Origin: Mytilinidion resinicola | Lineage: Eukaryota > Ascomycota > Dothideomycetes > Mytilinidiales > Mytilinidiaceae | Assembly: GCF_010093595.1 (NCBI RefSeq) | Contig: NW_022985455.1 | Span: 1 to 64,000, forward strand | Direction of reading: 5' to 3' | Length of the DNA stretch: 64,000 nucleotides | In this document: piece after piece, positions 1-9,115 of the stretch | Numbering within the stretch: the first letter of the stretch is position 1 | How the letters are laid out: the number at the start of each line of letters is the position of its first letter | Translations under genes and position numbers: made by a program | Notes under the pieces: model-generated | Database searches by the model: none | Told to the model about the DNA's origin: nothing | Seen by the model: only the letters and a program-made list of their open reading frames with translations

Positions 1-764
1 GCTTTTCCTTGCTGAATAGCGTTCTGGTCGCGATCGTTCCGTAGGGCACCGTGCAGCTGTTCGACGGTTGGCAGCGGTTTGCCTTTGACTAGTGCATTCT
101 GCACCTTTTGTTTCCAGTACGTCGTAAATTCGGGTTGTAGTGTTGAGATCACGTGCAGGAAGTTGTGCACTGCTCGATCGCCTGCAACATCAGGTAGGTT
201 CTCTTCCTTCGCAGCATTGTATGCTAGGAGGAAGTTGGCCATCCAAATGTCAACGTTCTGGTTTCTTGGTGGCGATAGTAGCCGGTTGTAGTTGGCGGCA
301 ATTCGTAGCTTGCTGTTCTGGTCTGATGGTGCTATGGCTGCTTTGAGGATAGCTAGCCATTCGGATACGGGCTTGCCTACGTAGTAGTGCTGCAGGGCTA
401 CTACTACAGATTCGCTGATTCGCGTTTGCACAGAGAACAGGGCCGTTACGTGCTTTTCGTAGGCCTTTTCCTCCATGGCGTACTTCTTGACCAGCCTGTC
501 GTACTTCTTGTATTGCTCATCGCTGAGCTCAGTGATGTCCGGTTCGTTTCCCGTGGCGCTAGCATTTGTCATGGCCATTCGAATAGTAGGCTCAATAGGT
601 GCGGCCTTTGCAGGAAGACGAGTGGTAGCATCAGGGTCGATATACTGCCAGACACGTAAGCTTTCGGCGTGTGTTTTGATCTGATTTATCCACAATTTCC
701 AGTCTGGTCCTGATGCCAGGATGACTTTTGTTGTGGATAGCAGCTTGATGTTTGATGAATCCAT
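1..764 (-). CDS. Retrotransposon Gag-Pol polyprotein, N-terminal part (partial)
   Basis: The frame starts with ATG at 764 (MDSSNIKLLSTTKV) and stays open through about 254 codons to the window edge. The protein has the layout of copia-type Gag N-termini: a short start, a WKLWINQIKT segment, then a helical UBN2/Gag-like region (LFSVQTRISESVVVAL, ANYNRLLSPP, WMANFLLAYNAAKEENLP). No zinc knuckle, protease or RT is reached. The absence of stops agrees with the apparently identical LTR copies in suggesting a recent, possibly intact element. Confidence is high that this is transposon coding sequence and moderate for the exact family. Confidence 0.8.
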   Translation of the reverse strand, partial: MDSSNIKLLSTTKVILASGPDWKLWINQIKTHAESLRVWQYIDPDATTRLPAKAAPIEPTIRMAMTNASATGNEPDITELSDEQYKKYDRLVKKYAMEEKAYEKHVTALFSVQTRISESVVVALQHYYVGKPVSEWLAILKAAIAPSDQNSKLRIAANYNRLLSPPRNQNVDIWMANFLLAYNAAKEENLPDVAGDRAVHNFLHVISTLQPEFTTYWKQKVQNALVKGKPLPTVEQLHGALRNDRDQNAIQQGK

Positions 765-949
765 ACTAGTCAGGTTCGAAAGAACGGTAACTAATATACT
801 GATAATGCTTTTGTGGATGCTTGTTGCAGCAAATAGCGCGTGTACGGCAGATAGCGCGTGCAGCAGCTGATAGGGGCAACGTAGCGAGGCACGTGACTTC
901 CTAGCCAGGTGATGTAGGAGGAGAATACAACGATGGATTGTAGCGTTAG

Positions 950-963
950 GCCGGGCTCATAAC
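950..963 (-). other. Primer-binding site complementary to a Met-tRNA anticodon arm
   Basis: Directly inside the LTR the minus strand reads GTTATGAGCCCGGC. Its complement, GCCGGGCTCATAAC, has the form of a Met-tRNA anticodon stem and CAU loop. Priming by a half-tRNA cut in the anticodon loop is known for copia, which uses initiator Met-tRNA. Use of this tRNA here is inferred from the sequence match only. Confidence 0.6.
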
Positions 964-1174
964 TGGCAGCTGGCGTAGGAAGGGCAAAGGATCAGTGAGG
1001 AAAGCATGAGTTGTATTGAGGTGCTAATGAGTGGCTATATAGTGAAGAGAGACCAGGGGTTGCAGGCAGCAACGGTGACAAAACAACAGGTGAACCCTGT
1101 CCAGCTGAGAAGTGAACCCTGTACAGCTGAGACGCGTAGACAGACGTGCGTAGGAGCATTCTAACTGGCTGCCA
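964..1174 (-). repeat. 5' LTR of the copia-type element (211 bp)
   Basis: The boundaries are set by a perfect 7-bp terminal inverted repeat, TGGCAGC...GCTGCCA, and by the end of identity with the copy at 5326-5536. Internally there are two near-identical adjacent blocks containing AGGGTTCAC, and a TATATAG box that may be the promoter. The outer flank (1175-1179) is aatgc, read GCATT in the orientation of the element. That 5-mer reappears at the 3' side of the solo LTR, not at this element's expected partner position. Confidence 0.88.
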
Positions 1175-1502
1175 AATGCACCATCTCAGCAGTGACCGAA
1201 TTGGTCGGGAAAGAGCGGCGAGGGCTACCTACGAACGGCGGGCATGGTAGGCACGGTAGTAAGTAGCTTCATCTCCTCTAGACTCTCTCTCCATCTCTTC
1301 TTAACAACATCATTATTGAAAGCAATCACAACACGTCCAATCTCTTCTCCATCTTGTTACGCGATAGGAACTTATTTCATACCACGTGTCAGTACACCGC
1401 TGCTTTCCCGAACTTTCACCTGCCATGATATGAGCCAGAAACTCCGATTTGCTCAGTTAACAGTCTTTTTCCGACTCTCAAAACCATTACCTTTAGCATC
1501 AA

Positions 1503-2474
1503 ATGGCTTCAGCGTCTCCAAATCGCCATGGTGCCGAAGCATCAAACGCTCCATCGCCATGACATCGCAGCAACAAACCGCAACGGCGACAGCCACACGC
1601 ACCCCGGAGAACCGTATCCTTATCGCGCGACTACTCCTCCCCCATCCGCCAAACCGTCCTCACAGCACCACCCTACGCCTATGTGATCATGGAATTCAAC
1701 GGCGCGTGCCCACTAACGCACGTGCCTATCATAATGCTCAGAGCCCTTTCACCCACCGCCTCGACCTTCATCCGCAACGACCGCATCCTCATCCCACCCA
1801 CGGTCCAGCACATCTACGGCATCGATGCGGTCCTCTGCTAGCTCTGGGAGAGCTGCCTTAGCGCTGCGACTATCATCTTCCACGCGCCCGCCTCCCTCAC
1901 CCAGTGCATCCAGATCCACCAAGCGCTGTGGCTCTTCGGCATGACGAGCGAAGCGTGCCAGATGGCCGACATGATCCTCGACGCACTCAAGAGCCGTGCG
2001 ATCACGGTCGAGGAGGTCGAGGGGATCTGGGAGAACGCAATAATATCGAACGAAGCGCTTCGGTTCGTGCAGCCGATGGGCGACAATCTTGCAATTTGGG
2101 TTTGTGGACACGGTGATGGATGTCGACAAGATGCAGAAGTACCTCGAGACGCAGCCAGAGCTAAAGACTAATCTCGAGATCAGGTACGACTTCATGACGG
2201 CGAAGGCGCGCGGCGACGATGTTCTCCCGGGTATGCTACAGGTGCCTCCGCTGCTGAGTCCGCGGACGGCTGCGCTACGAGTGACGGCTCAACTTTTGCC
2301 CGTGGTGTCTGTGCCGCTGTATTCGCGGACGCCCGCGGGGGGCTTGGGAATTGGAAGCTCGATAGGATCAGAGCGTGGATTGTGGAGCAGAGGGAAGGTA
2401 TACTAGCCGCGGGGACGGCACACTATCTCAATGATGCGCAGAATCGGATAATCACGTTCTTGGAACTTATATGA
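1503..2474 (+). pseudogene. BTB-like protein, disabled
   Basis: A frame from the ATG at 1503 reads well as a fungal BTB-like protein (YAYVIMEFNGACPLTHVPII, ALSPTASTFI, IQIHQALWLFGMTSEA, VEEVEGIWENAI). It carries an in-frame TGA at codon 20 (1560-1562) and TAG at codon 113 (1839-1841). Around 2088 the reading passes to the next frame (FVDTVMDVDKMQKYLETQPE), and before about 2340 it shifts again to a convincing C-terminus (IRAWIVEQREGILAAG...) ending at TGA 2472-2474. Two stops and two shifts make loss of function likely. The N-terminal stop could matter less if a downstream start is used. It lies inside the proposed inversion and is one of six BTB-like loci in the window. Confidence 0.65.
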
Positions 2475-3192
2475 AGGGGAAAGCAGGTCACCGGCAGAGG
2501 AAAAATAACAGCGGACACTTCAAAGCTGGCGTTGAATACGATGCCCTACAGGCGTCTGGTATGAGCGACGGCGGAGCTTAGGGCTTGAAGACAGAATATT
2601 ATCATGGAGTATGGGTTGGACATCATGCGAAGTTAGGGGCGCTACTAGTGTCTAGGGTGGGTATCAGCAGCCAGTGCCTGCGTGCTCGGGCAGCCGATGG
2701 AGAGCATGGCTGATTTTCATGGTCAGCGTTTATTCATTCGATACAAGAATTGAAATCAAGCTCATAAGCTGTCAAAGACTGATTTGTCCAAGTGTTTTCA
2801 TTTCGATCTGAGTGAGAACTAAGCGGCAGCTTGCCTGAGCTTTCAGAACTAGAAAACCAATAGGTAAAGGCCTTTTTCACTGCTAGGTTCTCAATTTCAT
2901 CCTGATCGAAATGAAGAGAAGTCGCAAGGATGAAACATGTGAAGAAGTGTAGAAAAGAAACTGCCAGCTTAGAGCCATCGCAGTGACTTAGCCACCAAGA
3001 GACTACTAGAGTTGAAGTGAACTACCTGAAGATGCAGTATAATCTAGCTGCCACTGTGACTCAACCCTATCAGCGACGTCCATCAGAATTTGACCACGTT
3101 GTAACCATCTGCCTCCAGATCCTTGCGCGTGCGGAAGGTAATCATTGGACCGTTCGGATTGGTGAGACCTATCTCAACTTCTGTCACGAGTG
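2475..3192. other. Intergenic, nothing recognised
   Basis: About 700 bp between two convergent genes or pseudogenes. No open frame, tRNA or clear repeat seen. Confidence 0.5.
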
Positions 3193-5024
3193 TTAGTCTT
3201 GGTTCTTGTAGGCAGTAGGACATTCGCCAATGTATATCATACCCGTGATTGTGGCGCTAGGCAGGATGTTGACAAGGGTCTGTGGATGCAAGTCTGTCTC
3301 CTTCTCATCAATCTCAGCGACAGATTTGACAGGGTTGAACTCTCGTGCAACGCTGGAGGGGGATTCATCCAGTGAAAAGAAGGGCAGACCGTGCTTGACG
3401 TAAGTCTCCATCGTAATTGGCGTGGGTGGGGCAGAAACGCCGGTGACGGATCGGAAGGTATTCGTATTGAGGATCTGAATGTTGAACACAGTTGTCAACG
3501 CAGGAATCCACTTAGAGGGATCGTAGTCGTCTCGTTTGATGACTTGTTTGATCTGACCGCCAGCAGCTAGTCCCATCTGAGCGCTATCAGCTTGCTCAGC
3601 AAGAGGGTCGCCCCCGCCACCTCTGAGTCGGAGAAAAATGTGAATCGTATCGCCCTATAGTAAATCAGAGTGATTCTTCCATTGAAATCGTCTGCACTTA
3701 CAGTGGCCACGCCATAGTCTGACATAGTTTTACCATCTATAGATCGGGTTATTTAGCCAAGAACGTTTCATTGGGCATTTTACTAACCATCCATTTGCCT
3801 TCCCTTGAAGACCAATCTCTGCTGGTCCGGAGGAATGCCTTCCTTATATTCTATTCTGGTCTTGATATCGTCGATCGTGTCTGCGTAGTCAAATTCCAGC
3901 TGGATTTGCTTTCCAGCCTTGGTCTTAACGACGACCGTGCCGCTCCAGCTTCCGGAGGATTCCATCTCTTCGCGATCACGCTTCTTCAGCAGCGCAGCTC
4001 TCCTTAGAGCATGTGCTAGCTCACGTGCTTCCCTAGCCGCCTTCCATTCATCCTGTTGTGCCTGGTGAAAGGCTTCTTTAGTTTTTCCTACGAAGGACAG
4101 GGCGATTGAATTGCCCTAGAGCCAGATAATCAGAAGGCGTCTCGAGCACATATCGGCAGACTGACCTTTTCAATTCGATAGTCCTCAAAACACTTTGCGT
4201 CTACGTCAAGATTAGCTTGGAGCATTGCACGAATGATATTTGCGCACCATCAAGGCTCTTCCCACCGTAAGTCAGGCGCTGGTCTTCCGTCGCAATGGAT
4301 TTGCCGGACTTGATCAACTTCTTCAAGGACAGCATGGTATCAGAGGAAGCGACGTCGAACGTCAGAGACTCGCCGTGGGGCGTCCGAACTGTAATCAAGC
4401 CCTGCCAGTGCTTTCTCTGCAGGTATTTCATGGCCTCCTTGCTGGGTGTAACCTCGAACTGCCTGAGCTTCAACTGAGTAGCCTGCTCCATGAGGCATAG
4501 CCATCAATTGTTTGACATTTCCAGCAGAAGTTGCAATACCATCAAGCCAATGTTGATCCGGTACCACAATGTAGTCTTGCAATAGATGGCGGCCTTGCTT
4601 GTTCGACATCATCGTTGCCCGGCGAAGTTTGGTAGCCATGTTTTCGAGAGCGGGCTCTCCAGAGATTGCGTTGATACCACCGACATAGATCTTGATTGCG
4701 AAAGGAGTTCTGGCGTTGAAGTTGACCCACATCGCCTCTCGTTCTATAATTCTTTCAGCTACAACCCAACGCTATCTGGGCAGCGTGCTTGGACTTATGA
4801 TACATCGGCAGGAACACCCCGCCTTTGCTAGTCATGTCGGCCGGCAGGGTCTTCGCATATTTGGAGACCGGATATAGTGGGAACGCTCCAAGGTCCGGCG
4901 GAAGGTTTGAGGTCTGCTTGTTGTCGAGCACGCGGATGGTGCGTCGGAACGAGATCTCGAGGTCCTCGTTGAGAACTACGGCGTCGTTCTTGATCTCGCA
5001 ATCCATGATGGCGGCTGGGCTCAA
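3193..5024 (-). pseudogene. Tandem ubiquitin-like-domain protein with one frameshift
   Basis: Six exons can be read from ATG 5024 (MSPAAIMDCEIKNDAVVLNE) to the stop at 3193. Introns: 4803-4752, 4247-4201, 4165-4116, 3787-3737 and 3701-3655. The product has an N-terminal fungal domain (IRVLDN..LPPDLGAFPLYPV, AMWVNF, IYVGGINAISGEPA, QDYIVVPDQHWLDGIA) and two ubiquitin-like domains. The first is around GLITVRTPHGESLTFDV. The second, [19 protein letters not shown], ends in IFLRLRGGGGD. Near 4470 the frame must change between SVEAQ and FEVTPS with no intron to explain it, and several residues usual in this family seem missing there. A small out-of-frame deletion or an assembly error would both fit. 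A shorter intact product could start at the ATG at 4491. The family is common in ascomycetes, but its function is not known to me. Confidence 0.7.
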
Positions 5025-5325
5025 GCGCTGCAGGGAGGTGGTGACGGAAGAAAAGAGAGAGGGTTGGTGGTGTTGAAGTGAGGTTGTTACAAGATTGTAA
5101 GAAAAGCGGAAGGCGCGGTGTCGCCTCCACTGAAAGATGCCATCCAGAAGAACTCTTCGACGCCGACATTAATAGCTGCTCGCCGTGCAGTCCTGCATCA
5201 TGGGAGCTCCACGATTAAAACATGGAGAACATTCCAACCATAACCGCCATACGCCCTCCATTTCGTGGTCACCAGCTCCATCAGCCATTCTTAGGTCACA
5301 TTTCGACAGCGCATGATGGAATCTT

Positions 5326-5536
5326 TGGCAGCCAGTTAGAATGCTCCTACGCACGTCTGTCTACGCGTCTCAGCTGTACAGGGTTCACTTCTCAGCTGGA
5401 CAGGGTTCACCTGTTGTTTTGTCACCGTTGCTGCCTGCAACCCCTGGTCTCTCTTCACTATATAGCCACTCATTAGCACCTCAATACAACTCATGCTTTC
5501 CTCACTGATCCTTTGCCCTTCCTACGCCAGCTGCCA
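5326..5536 (+). repeat. Solo LTR of the copia-type element
   Basis: 211 bp with the same TGGCAGC...GCTGCCA ends as the LTR at 964-1174. The two copies appear identical over the full length when one is reverse-complemented. No internal region or second LTR follows. Flanks are ATCTT (5321-5325) and GCATT (5537-5541), so there is no target duplication in the present arrangement. Confidence 0.88.
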
Positions 5537-5560
5537 GCATTCGACGAATCCTCTCGTATA

Positions 5561-6025
5561 CAGTCCTGCAGCATAAGTCTGGGCACTCTCTTGCCGTTGC
5601 TTGGGGTACACCTATAGGCTTGCCAAACTCCAAATACGATATGAATGTCGATACAATGGAAATTAGACTACCTTTTACCCAACCGTATACCTCCTAGCTG
5701 GGCTACTCCTCGTAGTGGTATCGACCGAGCAAGAGTGGAATCCGTGCAGTGTTATTCTCGTGTGCTCAACTTATGATCTAGGACTGTGCAGTCCTGCAAT
5801 AAAAGTTTGGGCAGTTGCACTCTCTCTTGCCGCTGTATGGGGTACCCCTATGGGCTTTCAGAACTCCGAACACAATGCCGATAACAATGCAGTAGGTATT
5901 AGGCAACCTTTTGACTGGCTAGATACATACCAGCTGGGCTACTCCTTACGGTGATGTCGAGTGGTCAAGAGTGGAACCCGTGCGGTGGTATATCCGGGTG
6001 CTCAAACTTATGACCAAGCACTGTA
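5561..6025 (+). repeat. Two tandem copies of a dispersed repeat of about 230 bp
   Basis: Units at about 5561-5788 and 5789-6025 share GCAGTCCTGCA at the start, then GGGGTACxCCTAT, CAGCTGGGCTACTCC, GAGTGGAA and CTTATGA in the same order and spacing. More diverged copies occur at about 25311-25490 and 25812-26010. No coding frame is conserved between copies. I do not recognise the family. Confidence 0.65.
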
Positions 6026-6415
6026 CGCGACAGTGCAAATTGAAAGTCCTCGAGCCACTAGGGGAATTCCACGGAGCTTCGGGTCATTTTCACTTACAAG
6101 CAGCAAATCAAGCTTGCCTATTACGAAACTGAAGGATGCGTCGCCAGAGGTACCTGTTTTATTCATTTTTGAAGACAATGTAATAACATACCACCTTGCT
6201 TCACCCATTATTCTGCTGTACATCATCCTTTTTTATTCCCATTACCCAGTTTCGAAGTGCTCGTCATGTCCAATTTACCCCCCCCTAATCTTACATCAAA
6301 ACAACAGATCATGTCTTTCTCTCTTTTCCAGTACTCACTGTGCCACCTCCCACATAATTCCTCTTCTCATCTTGTGGCACGCAGAGCCGCTTCGTCACCG
6401 TTGGGGCGATACTTC

Positions 6416-7688
6416 TCAAGTGTTCGCGATCCTCAGTATCTTGAATCCGGGCTCAAGTTTCGTATCAGCGACCCGCTTTTCTGAGTGTACCGTCTCTTCC
6501 TTTTTCGAGCGTTGTAGAAGATACTTGTTCATGGCGCGCTTGCGGCGATCAGAGCGACTAGTCGGAGACGTTTCTTGTCGTGAAGATTGCACATTCCCCG
6601 AACCTTTTTGAACTTGCGTACCCAAAGCCCGCTCGCTGCCGGCGTTGCCCGTAGTAGATGATTCTTGTTCTCGAATTTGCGCAGCTCCTGGTCCTTTTGG
6701 AACATGCGTACCCAGCGTCAAGTTATTATCAGAGCTAGTATTAGGAGATGTCTCTTCTTCTCGAACTTGCGAGTCCTTTCGTGACATTCCCGTTCCACGA
6801 CCGCTCGGAGTGTTGAAATTCTGCGCCTGAAGGAGTTTCTGCGCTCGGCGATAAGCCCGCCGGCAGTCCGCGCGCTCCCTCGCAATTTGCATTGTGTGAA
6901 GCACACGCTCGTTAAACATTTCCTCGTTGATCTGATCCATCGCCTTCTCAAACGCCGGAAACGTTGGAAGGTATCGGGAGAACTTCTCGGGGTCGGGAAT
7001 GAGCTGGTTGTACCTCAGCTAGGCATACTTGTGTGCCAAGTGTTTGAACACAGGGTCATTAGGGGTAATCGCGGTGAGCAGAAACGTCACTTGATCGTAT
7101 GACAGCCACCCAGCCGATATTTGCGACTGCAGCCAAAGACGGGCGGGAGTGATTGAACCCTTGATCTGAAGTGTGTTCGTTACCTGGTAAACGCTGACAT
7201 CAGAGTCCCAACCCTGGCGGTAGTCGAACTTGCATGCCTTATATCGCAAGCAGTTGTTGATTAGCCAAGCGCAAACCCACCGTACAGCTTTTGGAGATGC
7301 GTCCGCTCGGCTGAGGGAGAGCTGCAAGGATTCGGGATTGTGACGAAAAGCTTCTTGTGCGGTGCCAGACATGGCCATGAGGAGACGCTTTGGTATGTCG
7401 TCGATTGTTGAGAATACTGTTGCCTGCGCTGGAATGTGGACTCTGATTTGGACTAATGGTCCCTCCAGAAGTGCACTGCGGGAGTCCTGGTCTAGATAGT
7501 GCATATCCACCACGCGCTGGTCGGCGGCATTACTAGCACTTTATTAGAGCTTGCCTCACGGGGTCCCACTTCCTCTTGCGACCGTCTTGGACACCGTGGG
7601 TATCCATTGGACTATCTGGTGGTGGACCGGTATCCAGTCCAATACTCGCCAGCACGCTTTGAATGATGCGCAAGCCATCGTCATCCAT
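6416..7688 (-). pseudogene. BTB-like protein with a single in-frame amber codon
   Basis: Exon 1 runs from ATG 7688 (MDDDGLRIIQSVLASI) to 7560. A 43-nt intron (7559-7517) joins in phase to RVVDMHYLDQDSRSALLEGP, and the frame then runs to 6416. The core has a BTB-like pattern (GPLVQIRVHIP, KRLLMAMSGTAQEAF, DASPKAVRWVCAWLI). The only defect is TAG at 7021-7019, after HLAHKYA. The same frame resumes at once with LRYNQLIPDPEKFSRYLPTF and a Ser/Thr/Gln-rich basic tail. An in-frame 75-nt intron starting at a GTGACG and ending in that TAG is possible, but it would remove well-formed coding sequence. I favour a recent nonsense mutation or a base error. Confidence 0.6.
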
Positions 7689-8564
7689 TACGGCAGTCTC
7701 TGTAATACTGCCTATTCTGGGTTTCGGGTATCGGTAGGGCTTGAGTGACGCGGTAGCTGGTCTTAGGTGGAGGGTGCGGGACGTATTAAGGAAGAGAAAT
7801 GGAACAGGAAAGTTCTAGAAAGCTGAACACGGACTTGTGTAGGAAATGCCGGTACTTAGACGTGAATCGCCTTTCTGTAATCGGGCAACACTTCAGTCGC
7901 TGATGAGTCAGTAAAGGAGTCTCCATCGACTTCATGTACGATACCTGCAGCCCATATAGGTGAATCAAGTACCAACAAAGCCGTGTTCCACTTTGCGCTA
8001 CAAGCAAGAGCTAGTAGGACGTAATAGTAACGTAGGCCAATAATCAAAGGAGTGTCATTTTGAAATGTAGCGTGCAATGAACCGGTCCCGCTTTGGGGTA
8101 TAAATACTAGCTTTACGGTCGTTAGCCTTGATGCGCAAAGATTCTCTTGAGGCTGCACAATGTGATGTTAATGGCGACGGCAATGGCTAAGGTGACGAGG
8201 GTGTCGCAGCGTGTCCCTGGCGTGTAAGAAGACGCGAAGTTGTTCGGGCTAACATTGGATCTAACAAGCGAAAACTGATCACATGACTAGGCTTATTTTC
8301 AAGTGAATGACTATTCTCTTTTGGGGACTTACCTAAAAGTATTCCAAGGCATCAACACAAGGAAACAGAAGCATGTAGGAAACAGCGAGAACATGCTGGG
8401 TCTCAAATTCTGCCTGCCTCACTAGCACCGGGGATACCTCTGCGGCGTTCAGATTGACGTGGCGTTCAATCGTCGTAGTCGGTCCAAAAAACATTGAGCC
8501 CCCCCTCCGCGCCTAGTATCTTCCTTCCGTCTCAGTCCGTACCTCCCCACAAACCTACTTTCTT
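7689..8564. other. Intergenic, nothing recognised
   Basis: About 880 bp upstream of the BTB-like gene. Only short frames without family resemblance. No repeat or RNA gene recognised. Confidence 0.4.
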
Positions 8565-8837
8565 TGCGCAATGAGCAACTTAGCCTTCTTCTGCACATCG
8601 GCGTTGGTCGAAGGCACAGCGATAAACAGGCTATCATCAGCATCTTCGTCGTATTCTCAATACAGCACCTCTTTCAGGCACACGAAGTCTGAGAGCTGGC
8701 GATATTATTAGTCTAATCAATATCAAAACGAAGTCTAAGGTGGGCACTTAACAATGTGGTGTTTGCCCCAAAACAAAGGAAATGAAGGGCGTATGTTCGA
8801 GTTAAGACATTCCTTTAACGTCGGCGTCAGTCAGGGC
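8565..8837 (-). pseudogene. Possible coding relic of unknown family
   Basis: On the minus strand a frame reads KECLNSNIRPSFPLFWGKHH. A likely intron follows (donor GTTAAGT near 8753, acceptor CGCCAG near 8700), then LSDFVCLKEVLY, an in-frame TGA at 8659-8657, and DDSLFIAVPSTNADVQKKAK to the stop at 8567-8565. The intron-like signals and amino-acid texture suggest a decayed gene tail. I do not recognise it, and chance is not excluded. Confidence 0.25.
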
Positions 8838-9115
8838 CTATCAACACTATGCTAATCTACAATCTACTGTGAATAATCCGAATACCTTGGCTCGTTCTGG
8901 ATTTTATGATCCTGCAATGGGCTATTTGATATGCCTACTCATTTATTTAGTACTACGAAAATTGGAAACCATATATACCACCCGTTCTTCTCCAATGCAC
9001 GCGGTTGAAAGCAAGATCAAGATCTTACATCGCGATTTCAATGCAGCAGGCCCTCCAAACATGATCACCAGAGCGCATACATTCCTTGAAGTGTCTCATA
9101 ACACGTAGCCCCTCT
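8838..9115. other. Intergenic, nothing recognised
   Basis: Short AT-rich spacer downstream of the glutaminase gene. Confidence 0.4.

Larger units (their letters stand above)
1..1174 (-). mobile_element. Ty1/copia-type LTR retrotransposon, 5' part, cut by window edge
   Basis: Read on the minus strand this is the beginning of an LTR retrotransposon: LTR (1174-964), a tRNA-complementary site touching the LTR (963-950), about 200 bp of leader, then an open frame starting at 764 that runs off the left edge without a stop. The copia assignment rests on the Gag-like N-terminus and the Met-tRNA anticodon-arm primer site. The polymerase domains lie outside the window, so integrase/RT order could not be checked. 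The LTR matches a solo LTR at 5326-5536 with no difference that I can see, so the element is probably young. Confidence 0.85.
1175..5325. other. Segment probably inverted between two opposed identical LTRs
   Basis: It is bounded by the minus-strand LTR (964-1174) and the plus-strand solo LTR (5326-5536). If this segment is flipped back, the solo LTR acquires GCATT on both sides, a perfect 5-bp target duplication, and the left element acquires AAGAT next to its LTR. In the present order the solo LTR is flanked by ATCTT and GCATT, which do not match. This exchange of flanks is the standard footprint of homologous recombination between inverted LTRs. Confidence 0.6.

Noticed and set aside
1244..1861. 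205-codon plus-strand frame before and within the first BTB-like pseudogene
   Set aside because: The BTB-like blocks are in a different frame. This frame has no family character.
4752..4803. Second frameshift in the tandem ubiquitin-like gene
   Set aside because: A 52-nt intron with a GTATCA donor and CTGAAAG end restores the frame to the conserved REAMW block, so no mutation is needed.
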